Below are positions 8,826 through 18,207 of a stretch of 64,000 nt of DNA, piece by piece. The stretch covers positions 62,001-126,000 of the forward strand of contig NZ_FRCS01000018.1 of the NCBI RefSeq assembly GCF_900143005.1, written 5' to 3'. Numbering within the stretch: position 1 is the first letter of the stretch; each line of letters opens with the position of its first letter. Made by a program: the position numbers and the translations under genes. The notes under the pieces are model-generated. The model did not search any database. It was not told the origin of the DNA and saw only the letters and a program-made list of their open reading frames with translations. The DNA comes from Cryptosporangium aurantiacum (lineage in GTDB: Bacteria; Actinomycetota; Actinomycetes; Mycobacteriales; Cryptosporangiaceae).

Positions 8826-9773
8826 CTAACTCGAGCGTTTGATGGCCTGCTCTACGAGATCGGCAAGGACCGTGCCGAAGTCGAGGCCGGCCGCCTGCAC
8901 GGCGATCGGCAGCAGGCTGGTCTCGGTCAGCCCTGGCGACACGTTGACTTCCAGCACCTGGATGTCCCCCGCCTCGTCGACGAGCAGGTCGACCCGCGAC
9001 AGGTCACGCAGCTCCAGGGCATCGTGTGCCGCGACCGCGGTCTCGGCGACCCGCTCTGCGATCTCCGGGTCGAGTCGGGCCGGTGCGTGCCACGTCGTCG
9101 TGCCTGCCGTGTACCGGGCCGTGTAGTCGTAGACGCCGTCCGCCGGAACGATCTCCACCGCGGGCAGCGCCGCCGGCCCCAGCGCAGACTCCACGACGCT
9201 CACCGCGATGTCCGCACCGCTGGCGAACCGCTCGATCAATGCGGTGTCGCAGTAGCCGAAGCACCCCACCATCGCGCTGGGCAGCTCCTCGACCGTGCGC
9301 ACGGCCTGCGCCCCCAGCCCGGAGCCACCTTCGGCCGGCTTCACCATCAGCGGCATGCCCAGCCGCTCGACGATCCGGTCGAGCAGTGCCTGCGCACCCA
9401 ACTCGCGGAACGTCTCGTGGGGCAGCGCGATCCAGTCCGGCGTCGGCAGCCCGACGGCGCGCAGCTGAGCCTTCGCCGCAGCCTTGTCCCAGGCGACCCG
9501 AGCCGGATCCGCGCCGGCGCCGACGTACGGGATGCCGAGGAGGTCCAGCACGCCCCGGAGTGACCCGTCCTCGCCGCTGGCGCCGTGCAGCGCGATGAAC
9601 ACCGCGTCCGGCCGCTCGGTCTCCAGCGCGGTCAGCAGGCCGGCGTCGACGTCGCGAACGGTGGCGTCGACGCCGCTGCGCCGCAGCGCATCGACGACGC
9701 GGCGGCCCGAGCGCAGCGAGACCTCGCGCTCGTAGGACAGGCCACCGGCCAGGACGAGGACGTGCCTACTCAT
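8826..9773 (-). CDS. ddl: D-alanine--D-alanine ligase (ATP-grasp)
   Basis: A 315-residue ATP-grasp ligase that makes the D-Ala-D-Ala dipeptide of peptidoglycan precursors. The N-terminal ligase domain has VLAGGLSYEREVSLRSG and the substrate-contacting ALHGASGEDGSLRG. The ATP-grasp part has PLMVKPAEGGSGLG, and metal ligands lie in QVLEVNVSPGLTETS near the C-terminus. The ATG at 9773 overlaps the aminotransferase stop (ATGA), implying co-transcription. Sequence outside the motifs is diverged from DdlA/DdlB, so a related dipeptide ligase role is possible. Confidence 0.88.
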   Translation of the reverse strand: MSRHVLVLAGGLSYEREVSLRSGRRVVDALRRSGVDATVRDVDAGLLTALETERPDAVFIALHGASGEDGSLRGVLDLLGIPYVGAGADPARVAWDKAAAKAQLRAVGLPTPDWIALPHETFRELGAQALLDRIVERLGMPLMVKPAEGGSGLGAQAVRTVEELPSAMVGCFGYCDTALIERFASGADIAVSVVESALGPAALPAVEIVPADGVYDYTARYTAGTTTWHAPARLDPEIAERVAETAVAAHDALELRDLSRVDLLVDEAGDIQVLEVNVSPGLTETSLLPIAVQAAGLDFGTVLADLVEQAIKRSS

Positions 9774-11083
9774 GCCAACTCCGGTCCGGGTGTGAACGAG
9801 GTGCGGGACACCGGGCCACCGTGCGGGCCACGGCGTACGGCGGACGGCGTGTTGAAGACGTGACGCAGCTCGGTCTCCTCCTCGATGACGCTCGCCAGGC
9901 GCCGGATCCCTTCTCGGATCCGGTCCGGCGATGCCGACGAGAAGCACAGCCGCATGTTCTGGCGGCCGGCGCCGTCCGCGTAGAAGCCGATCCCGGGCAC
10001 GTAGGCAACCTTGTGCGCGAGCGCACGCGGCTGCATCGCCTTGGTGTCGAGGTCGTCGCCGACGGTCGCCCAGACGAAGAACCCGCCGCGCGGGTGCGTC
10101 CAGGTGACGCCGCTCGGCATCATCGTGGAGAGCGCGTCGAGCATGGTGTCGCGGCGCTCGCGGTAGATCTCACGGAACACCTTGAGCTGCTCGCGCCAGG
10201 GGTACTTGCCGAGGTACTCGGACGCGATCATCTGCGTCAGCATCGCCGGGCTGAGCACCTGCGACTCGTTGACCAGGACGAGTTTCTCGCGGACCGCGGG
10301 CGGGGCGAGGACCCAGCCGGTGCGCAGCCCGGCGCCGAACATCTTCGAGCACGACCCCAGGTAGATGACCCGGTCGGACGAGCGGGCCCGCAGTGCCTGG
10401 CCCGGCCCCTCCTCGAAGCCCAGCAAGCCGTACGGGTTGTCCTCGATGATCAGCAGGTCGTAGCGCTCGGCGAGTTCCACGATCGCGTCTCGCCGCGGCT
10501 CGGTGAGCGTCACGCCGGTCGGGTTCTGGAAGTTCGGCACCGTGTAGAGGAACTTCACCGTGCGGCCTTCAGCCGTGAGGCGCCGCAGCGTGACGTCCAA
10601 CTCCGAAGGGATCAGGCCTTCCGCGTCCATCGGGACGTGGACGACCTCGGCCTCGGCCGCGGCGAACGTCCCCAGGGCCCCGACGTACGACGGGCCTTCG
10701 GCCAGCACGACGTCGCCCGGGTCGAGGAACAGGTGCGCGATCAGGTCGAGCCCCTGCTGCGAGCCGACCGTGATGACGACGTCCTCCGCGGAACCGATGA
10801 CGCCTTCGACGGCCATCACGTCGCATACGAGCTCACGGAGGCGCACGTCACCCTGGCCGGTGCCGTACTGCAGGGCCTCGGCGCCGCGGTCGCGGATCAA
10901 CGCGGCGGTCATCTCGGCGATCTCGTCGAGCGGGAGTGCGGACACGAACGGCGACCCACCTGCCAGCGAGACGATCTCGGCCCGGCTTGCCATGGCGAAA
11001 AGTGCGCGGACCTCAGAAACGGTCATGCCGCGCATCCGCCGGGCATAACGATCGGTGTAGTCGTCCAGTGTCGTGCCGCTCAT
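9770..11083 (-). CDS. PLP-dependent class I aminotransferase
   Basis: A 437-residue fold-type I aminotransferase of the MocR/LysN-like subgroup without an attached GntR domain. Motifs: YGTGQGDVRLRELV, VGSQQGLDLIAHLF, the substrate/PLP stretch YTVPNFQNPTGV, IIEDNPYGLL, and the Schiff-base Lys in YLGSCSKMFGAGLRTGW. The amino donor cannot be told from sequence; aromatic or 2-aminoadipate-type substrates are usual in this group. The chosen ATG at 11083 gives a conserved N-terminus and has GAGAGG upstream. It sits directly before ddl with a four-base overlap, so an amino-acid supply role for the wall is conceivable. Confidence 0.9.
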   Translation of the reverse strand: MSGTTLDDYTDRYARRMRGMTVSEVRALFAMASRAEIVSLAGGSPFVSALPLDEIAEMTAALIRDRGAEALQYGTGQGDVRLRELVCDVMAVEGVIGSAEDVVITVGSQQGLDLIAHLFLDPGDVVLAEGPSYVGALGTFAAAEAEVVHVPMDAEGLIPSELDVTLRRLTAEGRTVKFLYTVPNFQNPTGVTLTEPRRDAIVELAERYDLLIIEDNPYGLLGFEEGPGQALRARSSDRVIYLGSCSKMFGAGLRTGWVLAPPAVREKLVLVNESQVLSPAMLTQMIASEYLGKYPWREQLKVFREIYRERRDTMLDALSTMMPSGVTWTHPRGGFFVWATVGDDLDTKAMQPRALAHKVAYVPGIGFYADGAGRQNMRLCFSSASPDRIREGIRRLASVIEEETELRHVFNTPSAVRRGPHGGPVSRTSFTPGPELA

Positions 11084-11511
11084 ACGCTCGCCTCTCGCGG
11101 TGGGCGTTGCCACGCAACGCAGCCGCCAATCGGGTTCAGCGGTCATCGGTGTCCGCGCCGCCGCACTGCATTGTCCGGCCGGAACAGCCGTTCTGACCAA
11201 GCCAATTCCCGCCTCACTGGCGGGTATGAGGGCCGGTTGCCGTGCGATCGCCTACGACTACAGGATACTGACCGGCGCGTCGAACCCTTTCGCGCTCCCG
11301 AGCGCGCCCTTACCATGGTCATTCGGGTGGATATCAGCAGCCCCTTGCTTTGAGCTGGGTCGGCCGAAGAGCCGAGTCAGCCGGGGCCGCGAGTGGAATG
11401 CCGGAAGCGGCAGGCCGGTGGAGCACCAACGTCGGTGCCGCCCCCGGCGTGGTCGGTGCACAGCGAGGGAGGCCGGGTGTCGGTCAATTCGCGTCGGGGG
11501 TCGATCCGCTG
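11084..11511. other. Divergent intergenic region
   Basis: This region lies between the minus-strand aminotransferase-ddl pair and the plus-strand GNAT gene at 11512. It must hold both promoters, but I see no clear operator palindrome. Plus-strand frames through it are open but not conserved-looking. Confidence 0.5.
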
Positions 11512-12150
11512 ATGTCGCGTCGGCTGGTCAGCCTCACGCTCGACACCCTGGAAGATCTTCCGACTCGGTGCCGGTCCTGCGTGTTCTGGGAACTCGACCC
11601 GGTGAGTCAGGACCGCGCGATCGAGTGCGGCGACCCCGCGCTGGAAAAGGAAGCGTGGATCTCGTCGACGCTGCTCGAGTGGGGCTCCTGCGGCAAGTTG
11701 GCCTACGTCGACGGGGTGCCCGCCGGCTACGTGCTCTTCGCACCGCCCGCGTACGTCCCGCGCTCGGTGGCGTTCCCCACCAGCCCGGTCAGCCCCGACG
11801 CGGCGTTGCTGATGACCGCGTACATCGTGCCTCAGTTCGTCGGAGGCGGCCTGGGACGCATGCTCGTCCAGGGTGTGGCCAAGGACCTCACCAAACGCGG
11901 TGTGAAGGCCATTGAGGCGTTCGCGGATGCCCGCTGGGACCAGCCCCAGTGCCTCGTCCCGGCCGACTACCTGCTCGCCGTCGGCTTCAAGACCGTCCGG
12001 CCGCACCCGCGCTGGCCCCGCCTGCGCCTGGACCTGCGGACGGCGCTGTCCTGGAAGTCCGACGTCGAGTACGCGCTGGAGAAGCTGCTCGGTTCGATGA
12101 GCCCCTCACTGGCCCTCGGACCGGCCCATCGATCCAGCCCGGTCAGCTGA
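11512..12150 (+). CDS. GNAT-family acetyltransferase of the CwlM-neighbour type
   Basis: A 212-residue protein with a GNAT core: YVDGVPAGYVLFAPP, a central strand MTAYIVPQFVGGGLGRMLVQGVAKDL matching motif A, and AVGFKTVRPHPRWPRLRLDL. The N-terminus carries the distinctive TRCRSCVFWELDP, which recurs in the actinobacterial family usually encoded beside the CwlM amidase. I chose ATG 11512 because conservation starts there; the frame is open further upstream. The 3' end overlaps the convergent amidase gene by eight bases. The substrate is unknown. Confidence 0.85.
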   Translation: MSRRLVSLTLDTLEDLPTRCRSCVFWELDPVSQDRAIECGDPALEKEAWISSTLLEWGSCGKLAYVDGVPAGYVLFAPPAYVPRSVAFPTSPVSPDAALLMTAYIVPQFVGGGLGRMLVQGVAKDLTKRGVKAIEAFADARWDQPQCLVPADYLLAVGFKTVRPHPRWPRLRLDLRTALSWKSDVEYALEKLLGSMSPSLALGPAHRSSPVS

Positions 12151-13297
12151 ACTGCATTGCCTGCAGCGCCGACAGGTCCAGCGAACCGGTCTTCACGTCC
12201 GCCTCGGTGGGCAGGAACACGCGCTGCACAGCGATCAGGATGGCCTCCGCGACCGTGTCGCGGAACGCGGGATCGATCAGACGCGGCCGGTCGATCGGCG
12301 AGCTGAGGTAACCGAGCTCGACCTGGACGGCCGGCATCCGGGTGAGCCGCAGCATCTCCCACGTCTTCGCGTGGGTGTGGCAGTCGAGCATCCCGGTGCG
12401 GGCGACGATCTCCCGCTGCACCAGCCCGGCCAGCCGCTCTCCGACCGTCGAGCTGACACCGGATCCGGTGCCGAAGTGATAGGTCGCGACGCCGTTCGCC
12501 AGCGGGTTCGGGTTGCTGTCGATGTGCAGGCTGATCAGCAGGTCGGCGCCGACGGTGTTGGCCAGCGCGGCCCGCTCCGCACCGGTGCGCTCGTGGTCGC
12601 GGCCGCGGGTCAGGTCGGCGCGGACACCGATCGCCGAGAACCGGCCCTCGAGCCGGCTCGCCAGGTCGTAGACGAGGTGCGACTCGGTCCAGGTGAGCAG
12701 CCCGTCCTCGGCGACGACGCCGACGTCGGAGCCGCCGTGGCCCGGATCGATCACCACTCGCTTGCCGGACAGCGCTGGGCCCGCGTGGTAGAGCATCGCG
12801 GACTCGCGCAGCAGCTGCGGTCGCCCCCCGACGACCTTGCGCCCGAGCTGACGCAACGCACGCATGGTCAGCGGTCCCACCGTGCCGTCGGCGGCCAGGC
12901 CCACCTCGCGCTGGAAGGCCCGCAGCGCGGTCTCGGTGCGCTGACCGAAGATCCCGTCCGCCCGGCCGACGTCGTAGCCCATCTCGAGCAGCCGCTCCTG
13001 CAGCTCGCGGACGTCGTCGCCGAGCATCGGCTCGCTCACCGATCGGTGCAGGACACGGTCGCCGAGGCGCCACCGGGCCGCCACCAGCGAGCGCCACGTC
13101 TCCGGGCCGACGATGCCGTCGACGACCAGGCCGCGGGCCTGCTGGAACTCACGCAGGGCGAGTTCGCACATAGCGTCGAAAAGGACGTCCTCCGCCGGCT
13201 CCGCGGCGGCGGTATCAGCGATCAACCCCAGTGTCACCAGCGTCGACTTGACCTCGGCGGCTGCCGGTCCGGTGGTGCCACGCTTGATGAACTGCAT
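12143..13297 (-). CDS. cwlM: CwlM-like N-acetylmuramoyl-L-alanine amidase-fold protein
   Basis: A 384-residue cytoplasmic-looking protein (no signal peptide) with two peptidoglycan-binding-1 domains (about residues 8-75 and 90-155) and an Amidase_3 domain (about 175-370). Zinc-site motifs remain: VIDPGHGGSD, TWTESHLVYDL and LLISLHIDSN, with the catalytic-type Glu in VQVELGYLSS. In mycobacteria CwlM is a PknB-phosphorylated regulator of MurA and MurJ rather than a lytic enzyme. The missing signal peptide fits such a regulatory role here. That function is inferred from the family. Confidence 0.9.
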   Translation of the reverse strand: MQFIKRGTTGPAAAEVKSTLVTLGLIADTAAAEPAEDVLFDAMCELALREFQQARGLVVDGIVGPETWRSLVAARWRLGDRVLHRSVSEPMLGDDVRELQERLLEMGYDVGRADGIFGQRTETALRAFQREVGLAADGTVGPLTMRALRQLGRKVVGGRPQLLRESAMLYHAGPALSGKRVVIDPGHGGSDVGVVAEDGLLTWTESHLVYDLASRLEGRFSAIGVRADLTRGRDHERTGAERAALANTVGADLLISLHIDSNPNPLANGVATYHFGTGSGVSSTVGERLAGLVQREIVARTGMLDCHTHAKTWEMLRLTRMPAVQVELGYLSSPIDRPRLIDPAFRDTVAEAILIAVQRVFLPTEADVKTGSLDLSALQAMQFS

Positions 13298-13543
13298 GGG
13301 GTCAGCTCGCTCCTTCCATCCGCGACCTTCGGTCGGGGGAACCGAAGGGGAACCGGCCGGAGAGCCTCCGGTCCGGCATTGAGGCCGCGATCATCGACCG
13401 TAACGCGTCCCGGCCACGACAGCGCACCGTAGCGTGCCCGGGCGCGTCGCGTGTCGGGTATGTGCCTCTTGATCGAGGCTCGACCTCCGAAGCGCAAACG
13501 GTCTCATAGACCAAGCCCGACGGGCGAATCGGCTAAACATCGA

Positions 13544-13576
13544 AGGGGCTCCGAGCCACAACGGCTCGGAGCCCCT
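13544..13576 (-). terminator. Strong hairpin downstream of trxA
   Basis: The 14-bp perfect arms AGGGGCTCCGAGCC (13544-13557) and GGCTCGGAGCCCCT (13563-13576) flank a 5-nt loop, 15 bp after the trxA stop. This is a likely intrinsic-type terminator, though the following T-run is weak, as usual in GC-rich genomes. Confidence 0.85.
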
Positions 13577-13590
13577 CGTACAGCATTCGC

Positions 13591-13917
13591 TTACAGCGCG
13601 CTCTCGATCATCTTGACGATCTGGCCCTTCGGCTGCGCGCCGAGGATCGAGTTGACCGGCTCGCCGCCCTTGAAGACCGTGATCGTCGGGATCGACATCA
13701 CGCCGTAGTCACGAGCGGTGTTCGGGTTCTCGTCGATGTTGAGCTTGACGACCTGGATCTTGTCGCCGAGCTCCGCGGCGATCTCGTCGAGCACGGGCGC
13801 GACCTTGCGGCACGGACCGCACCACTCCGCCCAGAAGTCGACGACCACTGGCTTGTCGCTCTGCAGCACGTCGTTGGTCCAGCTGGCGTCGGTGACGGCC
13901 TTGGTGTTGGCGCCCAT
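13591..13917 (-). CDS. trxA: Thioredoxin
   Basis: A 108-residue thioredoxin with the active site FWAEWCGPCRK near residue 33, the conserved cis-Pro in SIPTITVFKGG, and VKLNIDENPNTA. It reduces protein disulfides in the cytoplasm and is recharged by the adjacent TrxB. The ATG at 13917 has GAAGGAGAAAC just upstream, an excellent ribosome binding site. It is 61 bp downstream of trxB on the same strand. Confidence 0.98.
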   Translation of the reverse strand: MGANTKAVTDASWTNDVLQSDKPVVVDFWAEWCGPCRKVAPVLDEIAAELGDKIQVVKLNIDENPNTARDYGVMSIPTITVFKGGEPVNSILGAQPKGQIVKMIESAL

Positions 13918-13978
13918 GGTTTCTCCTTCTTCAGGGGGCCGGTTTGGTGCGAGAGGGATGCTATGGGTTCAAACCGGA

Positions 13979-14917
13979 TTATTCGGTTAGCGCGGCGACG
14001 TAACGCTCGGCGTCGAGCGCGGCGACACAGCCCGTTCCGGCGGCGGTGATCGCCTGTCGGTAGGTGTGGTCGACGAGGTCACCACAGGCGAACACACCGG
14101 GAACGTTCGTGCGGCTGCTCGGGGCGGCGACCTTCACGTATCCCTCGGCGTCGATCTCGACCTGGTCCTTGAACAGCGCGCTGCGCGGGTCGTGACCGAT
14201 CGCGATGAAGACGCCTTCGGCGTCCAGCACCGACTCTTCGCCGGTGACGGTGTTCTTCAGTCGGACGCCGGCCACCTTGCCGTCCTTGCCGAGGATCTCG
14301 ACCGGAACGTTGTTGAGCCGGAAATCGATCTTCTCGTTCGCCTTCGCCCGGTCGACCATGATCTGCGAGGCGCGGAACTCGTCGCGTCGGTGCACGATCG
14401 TCACGGTGTCACCGAAGCGGGTCAGGAACGTGGCCTCCTCCATCGCGGAGTCGCCACCACCGATGACCGCGATCTTCTTGTTCCGGAAGAAGAACCCGTC
14501 ACAGGTCGCACAGGACGAGACGCCGTGGCCCAGCAGTTCCTGCTCACCCGGGATGCCGAGCGGACGCCAGGCCGATCCGGTCGCGAGGATGACCGCGCGG
14601 GCCTTGTACTCCTTCTGCCCGACCTTGACGATCTTGACCGGGCCGGACAGGTCGACCTCGGTCACGTCGTCGGTGAGCAGCTCGGCGCCGAACGCCTCGG
14701 CCTGCTTACGCATGTTGTCCATGAGGTCCGGGCCGTCGATGCCGCCGGGGAAGCCGGGGAAGTTCTCCACCTCGGTCGTCGTCATCAGCGCGCCACCGGA
14801 CTGCACGCCCTCGAAAACCAGCGGCTTGAGCGAGGCCCGGGCGGTGTAGACGGCAGCGGTGTAGCCGGCCGGACCGGACCCGATGATGATCACGTTCCGG
14901 ATGTCTTCGCTAGCCAC
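13979..14917 (-). CDS. trxB: Thioredoxin reductase
   Basis: A 312-residue low-molecular-weight NADPH:thioredoxin oxidoreductase. The FAD-binding [16 protein letters not shown] is at residue 12, the redox pair is in [11 protein letters not shown], the NADPH site is in [14 protein letters not shown], and a second FAD motif is in [16 protein letters not shown]. The length is normal. It forms a trxB-trxA unit downstream of the sigM-anti-sigma pair, the usual actinobacterial arrangement linked to thiol stress control. Confidence 0.98.
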   Translation of the reverse strand: MASEDIRNVIIIGSGPAGYTAAVYTARASLKPLVFEGVQSGGALMTTTEVENFPGFPGGIDGPDLMDNMRKQAEAFGAELLTDDVTEVDLSGPVKIVKVGQKEYKARAVILATGSAWRPLGIPGEQELLGHGVSSCATCDGFFFRNKKIAVIGGGDSAMEEATFLTRFGDTVTIVHRRDEFRASQIMVDRAKANEKIDFRLNNVPVEILGKDGKVAGVRLKNTVTGEESVLDAEGVFIAIGHDPRSALFKDQVEIDAEGYVKVAAPSSRTNVPGVFACGDLVDHTYRQAITAAGTGCVAALDAERYVAALTE

Positions 14918-15045
14918 GTCTTCCTCCAGGTTCGCCCTGCACAGTGGTCGTGACCCACCGGTGAAGGCTTTCTCACGGGACAGTCACGCAAACGCCATGG
15001 TAGGTGCCGACATTCCCGTGTGCGCCCGCGTGCCGGACGTCACGC

Positions 15046-15915
15046 TCAGCGGGGGATCGAGGTGCGCGCGAGCTCGTCGCTGGACCGGCCGATGCCGCAC
15101 TCCGGCCCGGCTGCGGCCACGTCGAGCACGGCGGGATCGGCGTGCGGGGCGACGATGATGACCGCCGGGGCGCCGTCCAGCGTTGCGTAGTCGACGGCCA
15201 GTGGCTGCGCGGCGATGCTGAGCGCGGTCAGACAGGCCCGGAGATCGGCCGGGCCGAGCAACCGCCGGAGCTCGGGCGGGACCGTGCCCGGCTTCGCTTC
15301 GGCTGCTTTCGGCGTCGCCGGGTCGGGTTCTGTCGGCGAGGCCGGTCGCGTCCCGGCGTCGTCCTGCGCGTTCAACAGGGACTGGGCCTGCGTACCGAGC
15401 TGGCTGGACGAGTAGGCGGTTCCCGAGACGTGGATGCTTTGCGGCGCAGCGGGCGCGCTCAGCACGTTCGATTCGGTGCCGCCGGCGCTCGAGTCCGCCA
15501 GGTCGTCGCTCGACCCCAGGTCCAGCGACTGGAACACCCCGAAGCAGGCGACCGCGACGACCGCCGCGGCCCCGGCTGCCACCACCCAACCACCTGCCTT
15601 CGCCTTACGGGCAGCCCGCTTGGTGCGGAGCTGGTCGAGTTCGTCGGCGGGGCGGGGAGTGGAATGGGGAGCTGTTAGCGGTGGTTGCTCGGCCAGCGCG
15701 CGGTCGAGTGCGGCGGCGACCTCGGCGGGGATCGGGATCTCGGGCAGCGCACCGAGGTCCGCGGCGATCCGCGGGGATACCTCGGTGAGCTGGCGGAACG
15801 CGTCCGCCCACTCCTGCTCGTTCGCGATCCGGGCGGCGATCGCCTCGCCGTCCGGAGTGCCGTCGAGGAGGCCCTCGGCGTAGTCCGCGAGCTGGTCCAG
15901 TTCAGACGGTGTCAC
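15046..15915 (-). CDS. Membrane anti-sigma factor for SigM
   Basis: A 289-residue single-pass protein: a cytoplasmic N-terminal domain (residues 1-105, LDQLADYAEGLLDG), one transmembrane helix at about 108-128 (GGWVVAAGAAAVVAVACFGV), and an extracytoplasmic region with a disordered linker and a C-terminal globular part (LRRLLGPADLRACLTAL, ending GPECGIG). The ATG overlaps the sigM stop in ATGA, the classic layout of an ECF sigma factor and its anti-sigma. In mycobacteria the equivalent is RsmA. No zinc HxxxCxxC motif is visible. Confidence 0.85.
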   Translation of the reverse strand: MTPSELDQLADYAEGLLDGTPDGEAIAARIANEQEWADAFRQLTEVSPRIAADLGALPEIPIPAEVAAALDRALAEQPPLTAPHSTPRPADELDQLRTKRAARKAKAGGWVVAAGAAAVVAVACFGVFQSLDLGSSDDLADSSAGGTESNVLSAPAAPQSIHVSGTAYSSSQLGTQAQSLLNAQDDAGTRPASPTEPDPATPKAAEAKPGTVPPELRRLLGPADLRACLTALSIAAQPLAVDYATLDGAPAVIIVAPHADPAVLDVAAAGPECGIGRSSDELARTSIPR

Positions 15916-16511
15916 CGGGCACCTCCTTCCGTGGCTTCGACGTCCGGCTCCGCGTCGGGGTTCCGGAGATGGCCGAGCTTCACGGCCAACCTGGCCCTAC
16001 CCCGTGCGCAGCGGCTCTTCACCGTGCCCACCGCGACGCCGAGTATTTCCGCGGCGTCGGCCACCGGATGACCCTGGACGTCGACCAGGACCAGGGCGGC
16101 GCGCTGTTCCGCCGGCAGCTCGGCCAGCGCGGCCCGGACGTCGAGCGCGGTCTCCCTGGCCGCGATCACGTCGGTCGGTGCGGCCGGTGCCCGCCCGTCG
16201 TCGTCGGGGAGCGGGACCGTCGGCCGGGCCTGCCGACGACGCATCCGATCGACGCACGCATTCACCACGATCCGGTGCAGCCACGTGGTGACCGCTGCCT
16301 CGCCCCGGTAGGAACCCGCCGAGCGGTACGCCGAGAGCAACGCGTCCTGGAGGGCGTCGGCCGCATCCTCGGTGTTGCCGATCGTCCGGAGCGCGACCGC
16401 CCACAGCCGGTCGCGGTGCCTGCGAACCAGCTCGGCGAACGCGTCCGGCTCGCCCGAGACGTGCGCGCGCAGGAGGCCACGGTCATCGAGGTGGCCGAGC
16501 GACGGTCGCAT
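15912..16511 (-). CDS. sigM: ECF RNA polymerase sigma factor SigM
   Basis: A 199-residue extracytoplasmic-function sigma factor. Region 2 is visible as FAELVRRHRDRLWAVALRTI, DAADALQDALLSAYR and TTWLHRIVVNACVDRMRRR. Region 4 is ALAELPAEQRAALVLVDVQG, with the recognition helix AAEILGVAVGTVKSRCARGR. The link to sigM comes from the trxAB, anti-sigma and murJ neighbours. Family members respond to envelope or thiol stress. The overlapping anti-sigma gene presumably keeps it inactive. Confidence 0.93.
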   Translation of the reverse strand: MRPSLGHLDDRGLLRAHVSGEPDAFAELVRRHRDRLWAVALRTIGNTEDAADALQDALLSAYRSAGSYRGEAAVTTWLHRIVVNACVDRMRRRQARPTVPLPDDDGRAPAAPTDVIAARETALDVRAALAELPAEQRAALVLVDVQGHPVADAAEILGVAVGTVKSRCARGRARLAVKLGHLRNPDAEPDVEATEGGAR

Positions 16512-16556
16512 GGACCGAGAGGGTAGAGGCTCAGCGCCACCCGAGCGTGACCAGGC

Positions 16557-17966
16557 TTACCCCTTGACGCTGATCTCCGAGATCGCGACCTGGTACTTGC
16601 CGCTCGAGTTCGTCCCGGTGTCGGTGAGCCAGACGACCAGGAACGGCGTGTTCACCGCCTTGTCGAACGTCACCGTGGTGGTCGCGTTCGATGCGGTCTG
16701 CGACTTGCCGACGACGTTGTACGGATCGATGTCCCGCGGCTGCGAGCTGGGCTGCTCGGTGCCGGCCCGCACCTCGAACGTCGCACCCGGGTGGTCGAAC
16801 CCGATCGTGACGCTGGAGACGTTCTGGGCGCCACCCAGGTCGAGGACGAGGCCCAGACCCGGCTTGAGCTTCGCGAACTGCGTCCCGTTGTACTGGTCGG
16901 TCTTCCAGACCGTGCTCGCGTTACCGTCGATCGCGTTGTCGACGTTCTTGTCCTCGGCGAAGTCGCCGTCCGGGGGATCGAGCAGCGTCGCGCGGACGAT
17001 CTTCACCGGCCCGGCCTGCACGGCGGGTGCGGCCGAGGACGGACCGGCCGTCGGGCCGCCGTCACCGCCGCCACCGAAGTTCGGCAGACCGAGTGCCGCG
17101 ACGCTGATGACCACACCCAGAACGACAAGAATGCCGACGACGAGCACGCCGACGCGCGTCCATCGCGGACCGCTGGTGGCCGGCTCGGGCGCGAGCACGG
17201 CGAGGGCGCTCAGTGCCGGGTCGGCGACGTCGTAGCGGCGCAGCTCGCTCGCCAGGTCGGCCGCGGTCGGCGGCGGAACGGCGGGGTCGAGCAGGTCCAT
17301 CGTCAGCGCGTCGAGGTACCCAGGTATCCCGGCCCTGATCTGCCGTGGTGAGCACATCCGGCCGTCGACGCGGGTGGCGTCCGGCAGACCGGTGCGGTGC
17401 GGTGGCAGGGCATCCGGCCACTGGCCGGTCAGTCCGGCGTAGAGCAGGCCACCCAGCGCGCGGATGTCGGACGGCTGTTGCCCCGGACCGCCCAGGTGCA
17501 GATCGACGAGCGTCACCTCGTCGTCGTTGCCGATCAGGACCGTCGACGGCGTGAGGTTGCCGTGGGCGTGCCCGGTGGCGTGGATGCCGGCGAGTGCGTC
17601 AGCGGTGTTTCGGACCAGCGACGCGGCGCGCGCCGGATGCAGCGGCCCGTTGGCCAGCGTGTCGTAGAGCGTCTGCCCGTTGACCCATTCGCGGACGACG
17701 TAGGCGCGCGGCCCCTCGTCGACGGCGTCGTAGACCCCTATCACCGACGGGTGCACGATGCGACCAGCAGCGACTGCCTCGGCGATCATCTGCTCGGCAG
17801 CTTCGCCGCCGGGTACCCGCAGCTCGATCGAGACCGTGCGGTTCAGCAGATTGTCGGTCCCACGCCAGAGCGCATGGCCGGACGCCGCATCGGCGTACAG
17901 CGCTTCTTCCAGCCGGTACCGGCCCGCCAGTACTTCACCCTGCACGGGCGCGCCGACCTGTGTCAC
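16557..17966 (-). CDS. Pseudokinase with transmembrane helix and extracellular discoidin-like domain (MviN C-half equivalent)
   Basis: A 469-residue membrane protein with an N-terminal Ser/Thr kinase fold (AGRYRLEEALY near the start) that lacks catalytic residues. The HRD loop reads HAHGNLTPSTVLI, DFG is replaced by VDLHLG, and no proper glycine loop or VAIK lysine is visible. A helix follows near residue 290 (GVLVVGILVVLGVVISVAALGL), then an extracytoplasmic beta-sandwich (DGNASTVWKTDQYNG). It corresponds to the pseudokinase and binding half that in M. tuberculosis is fused to MurJ and recruits FhaA. Start GTG 17966 is preferred for its GGGAGG; ATG 18041 is possible. Confidence 0.85.
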   Translation of the reverse strand: MTQVGAPVQGEVLAGRYRLEEALYADAASGHALWRGTDNLLNRTVSIELRVPGGEAAEQMIAEAVAAGRIVHPSVIGVYDAVDEGPRAYVVREWVNGQTLYDTLANGPLHPARAASLVRNTADALAGIHATGHAHGNLTPSTVLIGNDDEVTLVDLHLGGPGQQPSDIRALGGLLYAGLTGQWPDALPPHRTGLPDATRVDGRMCSPRQIRAGIPGYLDALTMDLLDPAVPPPTAADLASELRRYDVADPALSALAVLAPEPATSGPRWTRVGVLVVGILVVLGVVISVAALGLPNFGGGGDGGPTAGPSSAAPAVQAGPVKIVRATLLDPPDGDFAEDKNVDNAIDGNASTVWKTDQYNGTQFAKLKPGLGLVLDLGGAQNVSSVTIGFDHPGATFEVRAGTEQPSSQPRDIDPYNVVGKSQTASNATTTVTFDKAVNTPFLVVWLTDTGTNSSGKYQVAISEISVKG

Positions 17967-18151
17967 AACCCGCCCTCCCGCAGTATCGACCGCTCCGCCC
18001 CTCAGGGTAGGCCGTGCGGCGGCTACTGGGGACAGGTCCATCCTGCCTGTTGCGGCGCGTCGGACGCCACTGGATGAACAGCTCTCATAGGGAGTTGATG
18101 GTCTCAGCCTCGGTCAAGTGGGTGTTGCGGCTGTTCACACCCACTTCGACG

Positions 18152-18197
18152 ACGAGAGGGACGGCCGAGTGCGACGCACCCGACCGTCCCTCCTCGT
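18152..18197 (-). terminator. Hairpin downstream of the NlpC/P60 gene
   Basis: ACGAGAGGGACGG (from 18152) pairs with CCGTCCCTCCTCGT (18184-18197) with one bulge, across a GC-rich loop, immediately after the stop of the minus-strand endopeptidase gene. Confidence 0.65.
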
Positions 18198-18207
18198 GTC
18201 GTCATCG

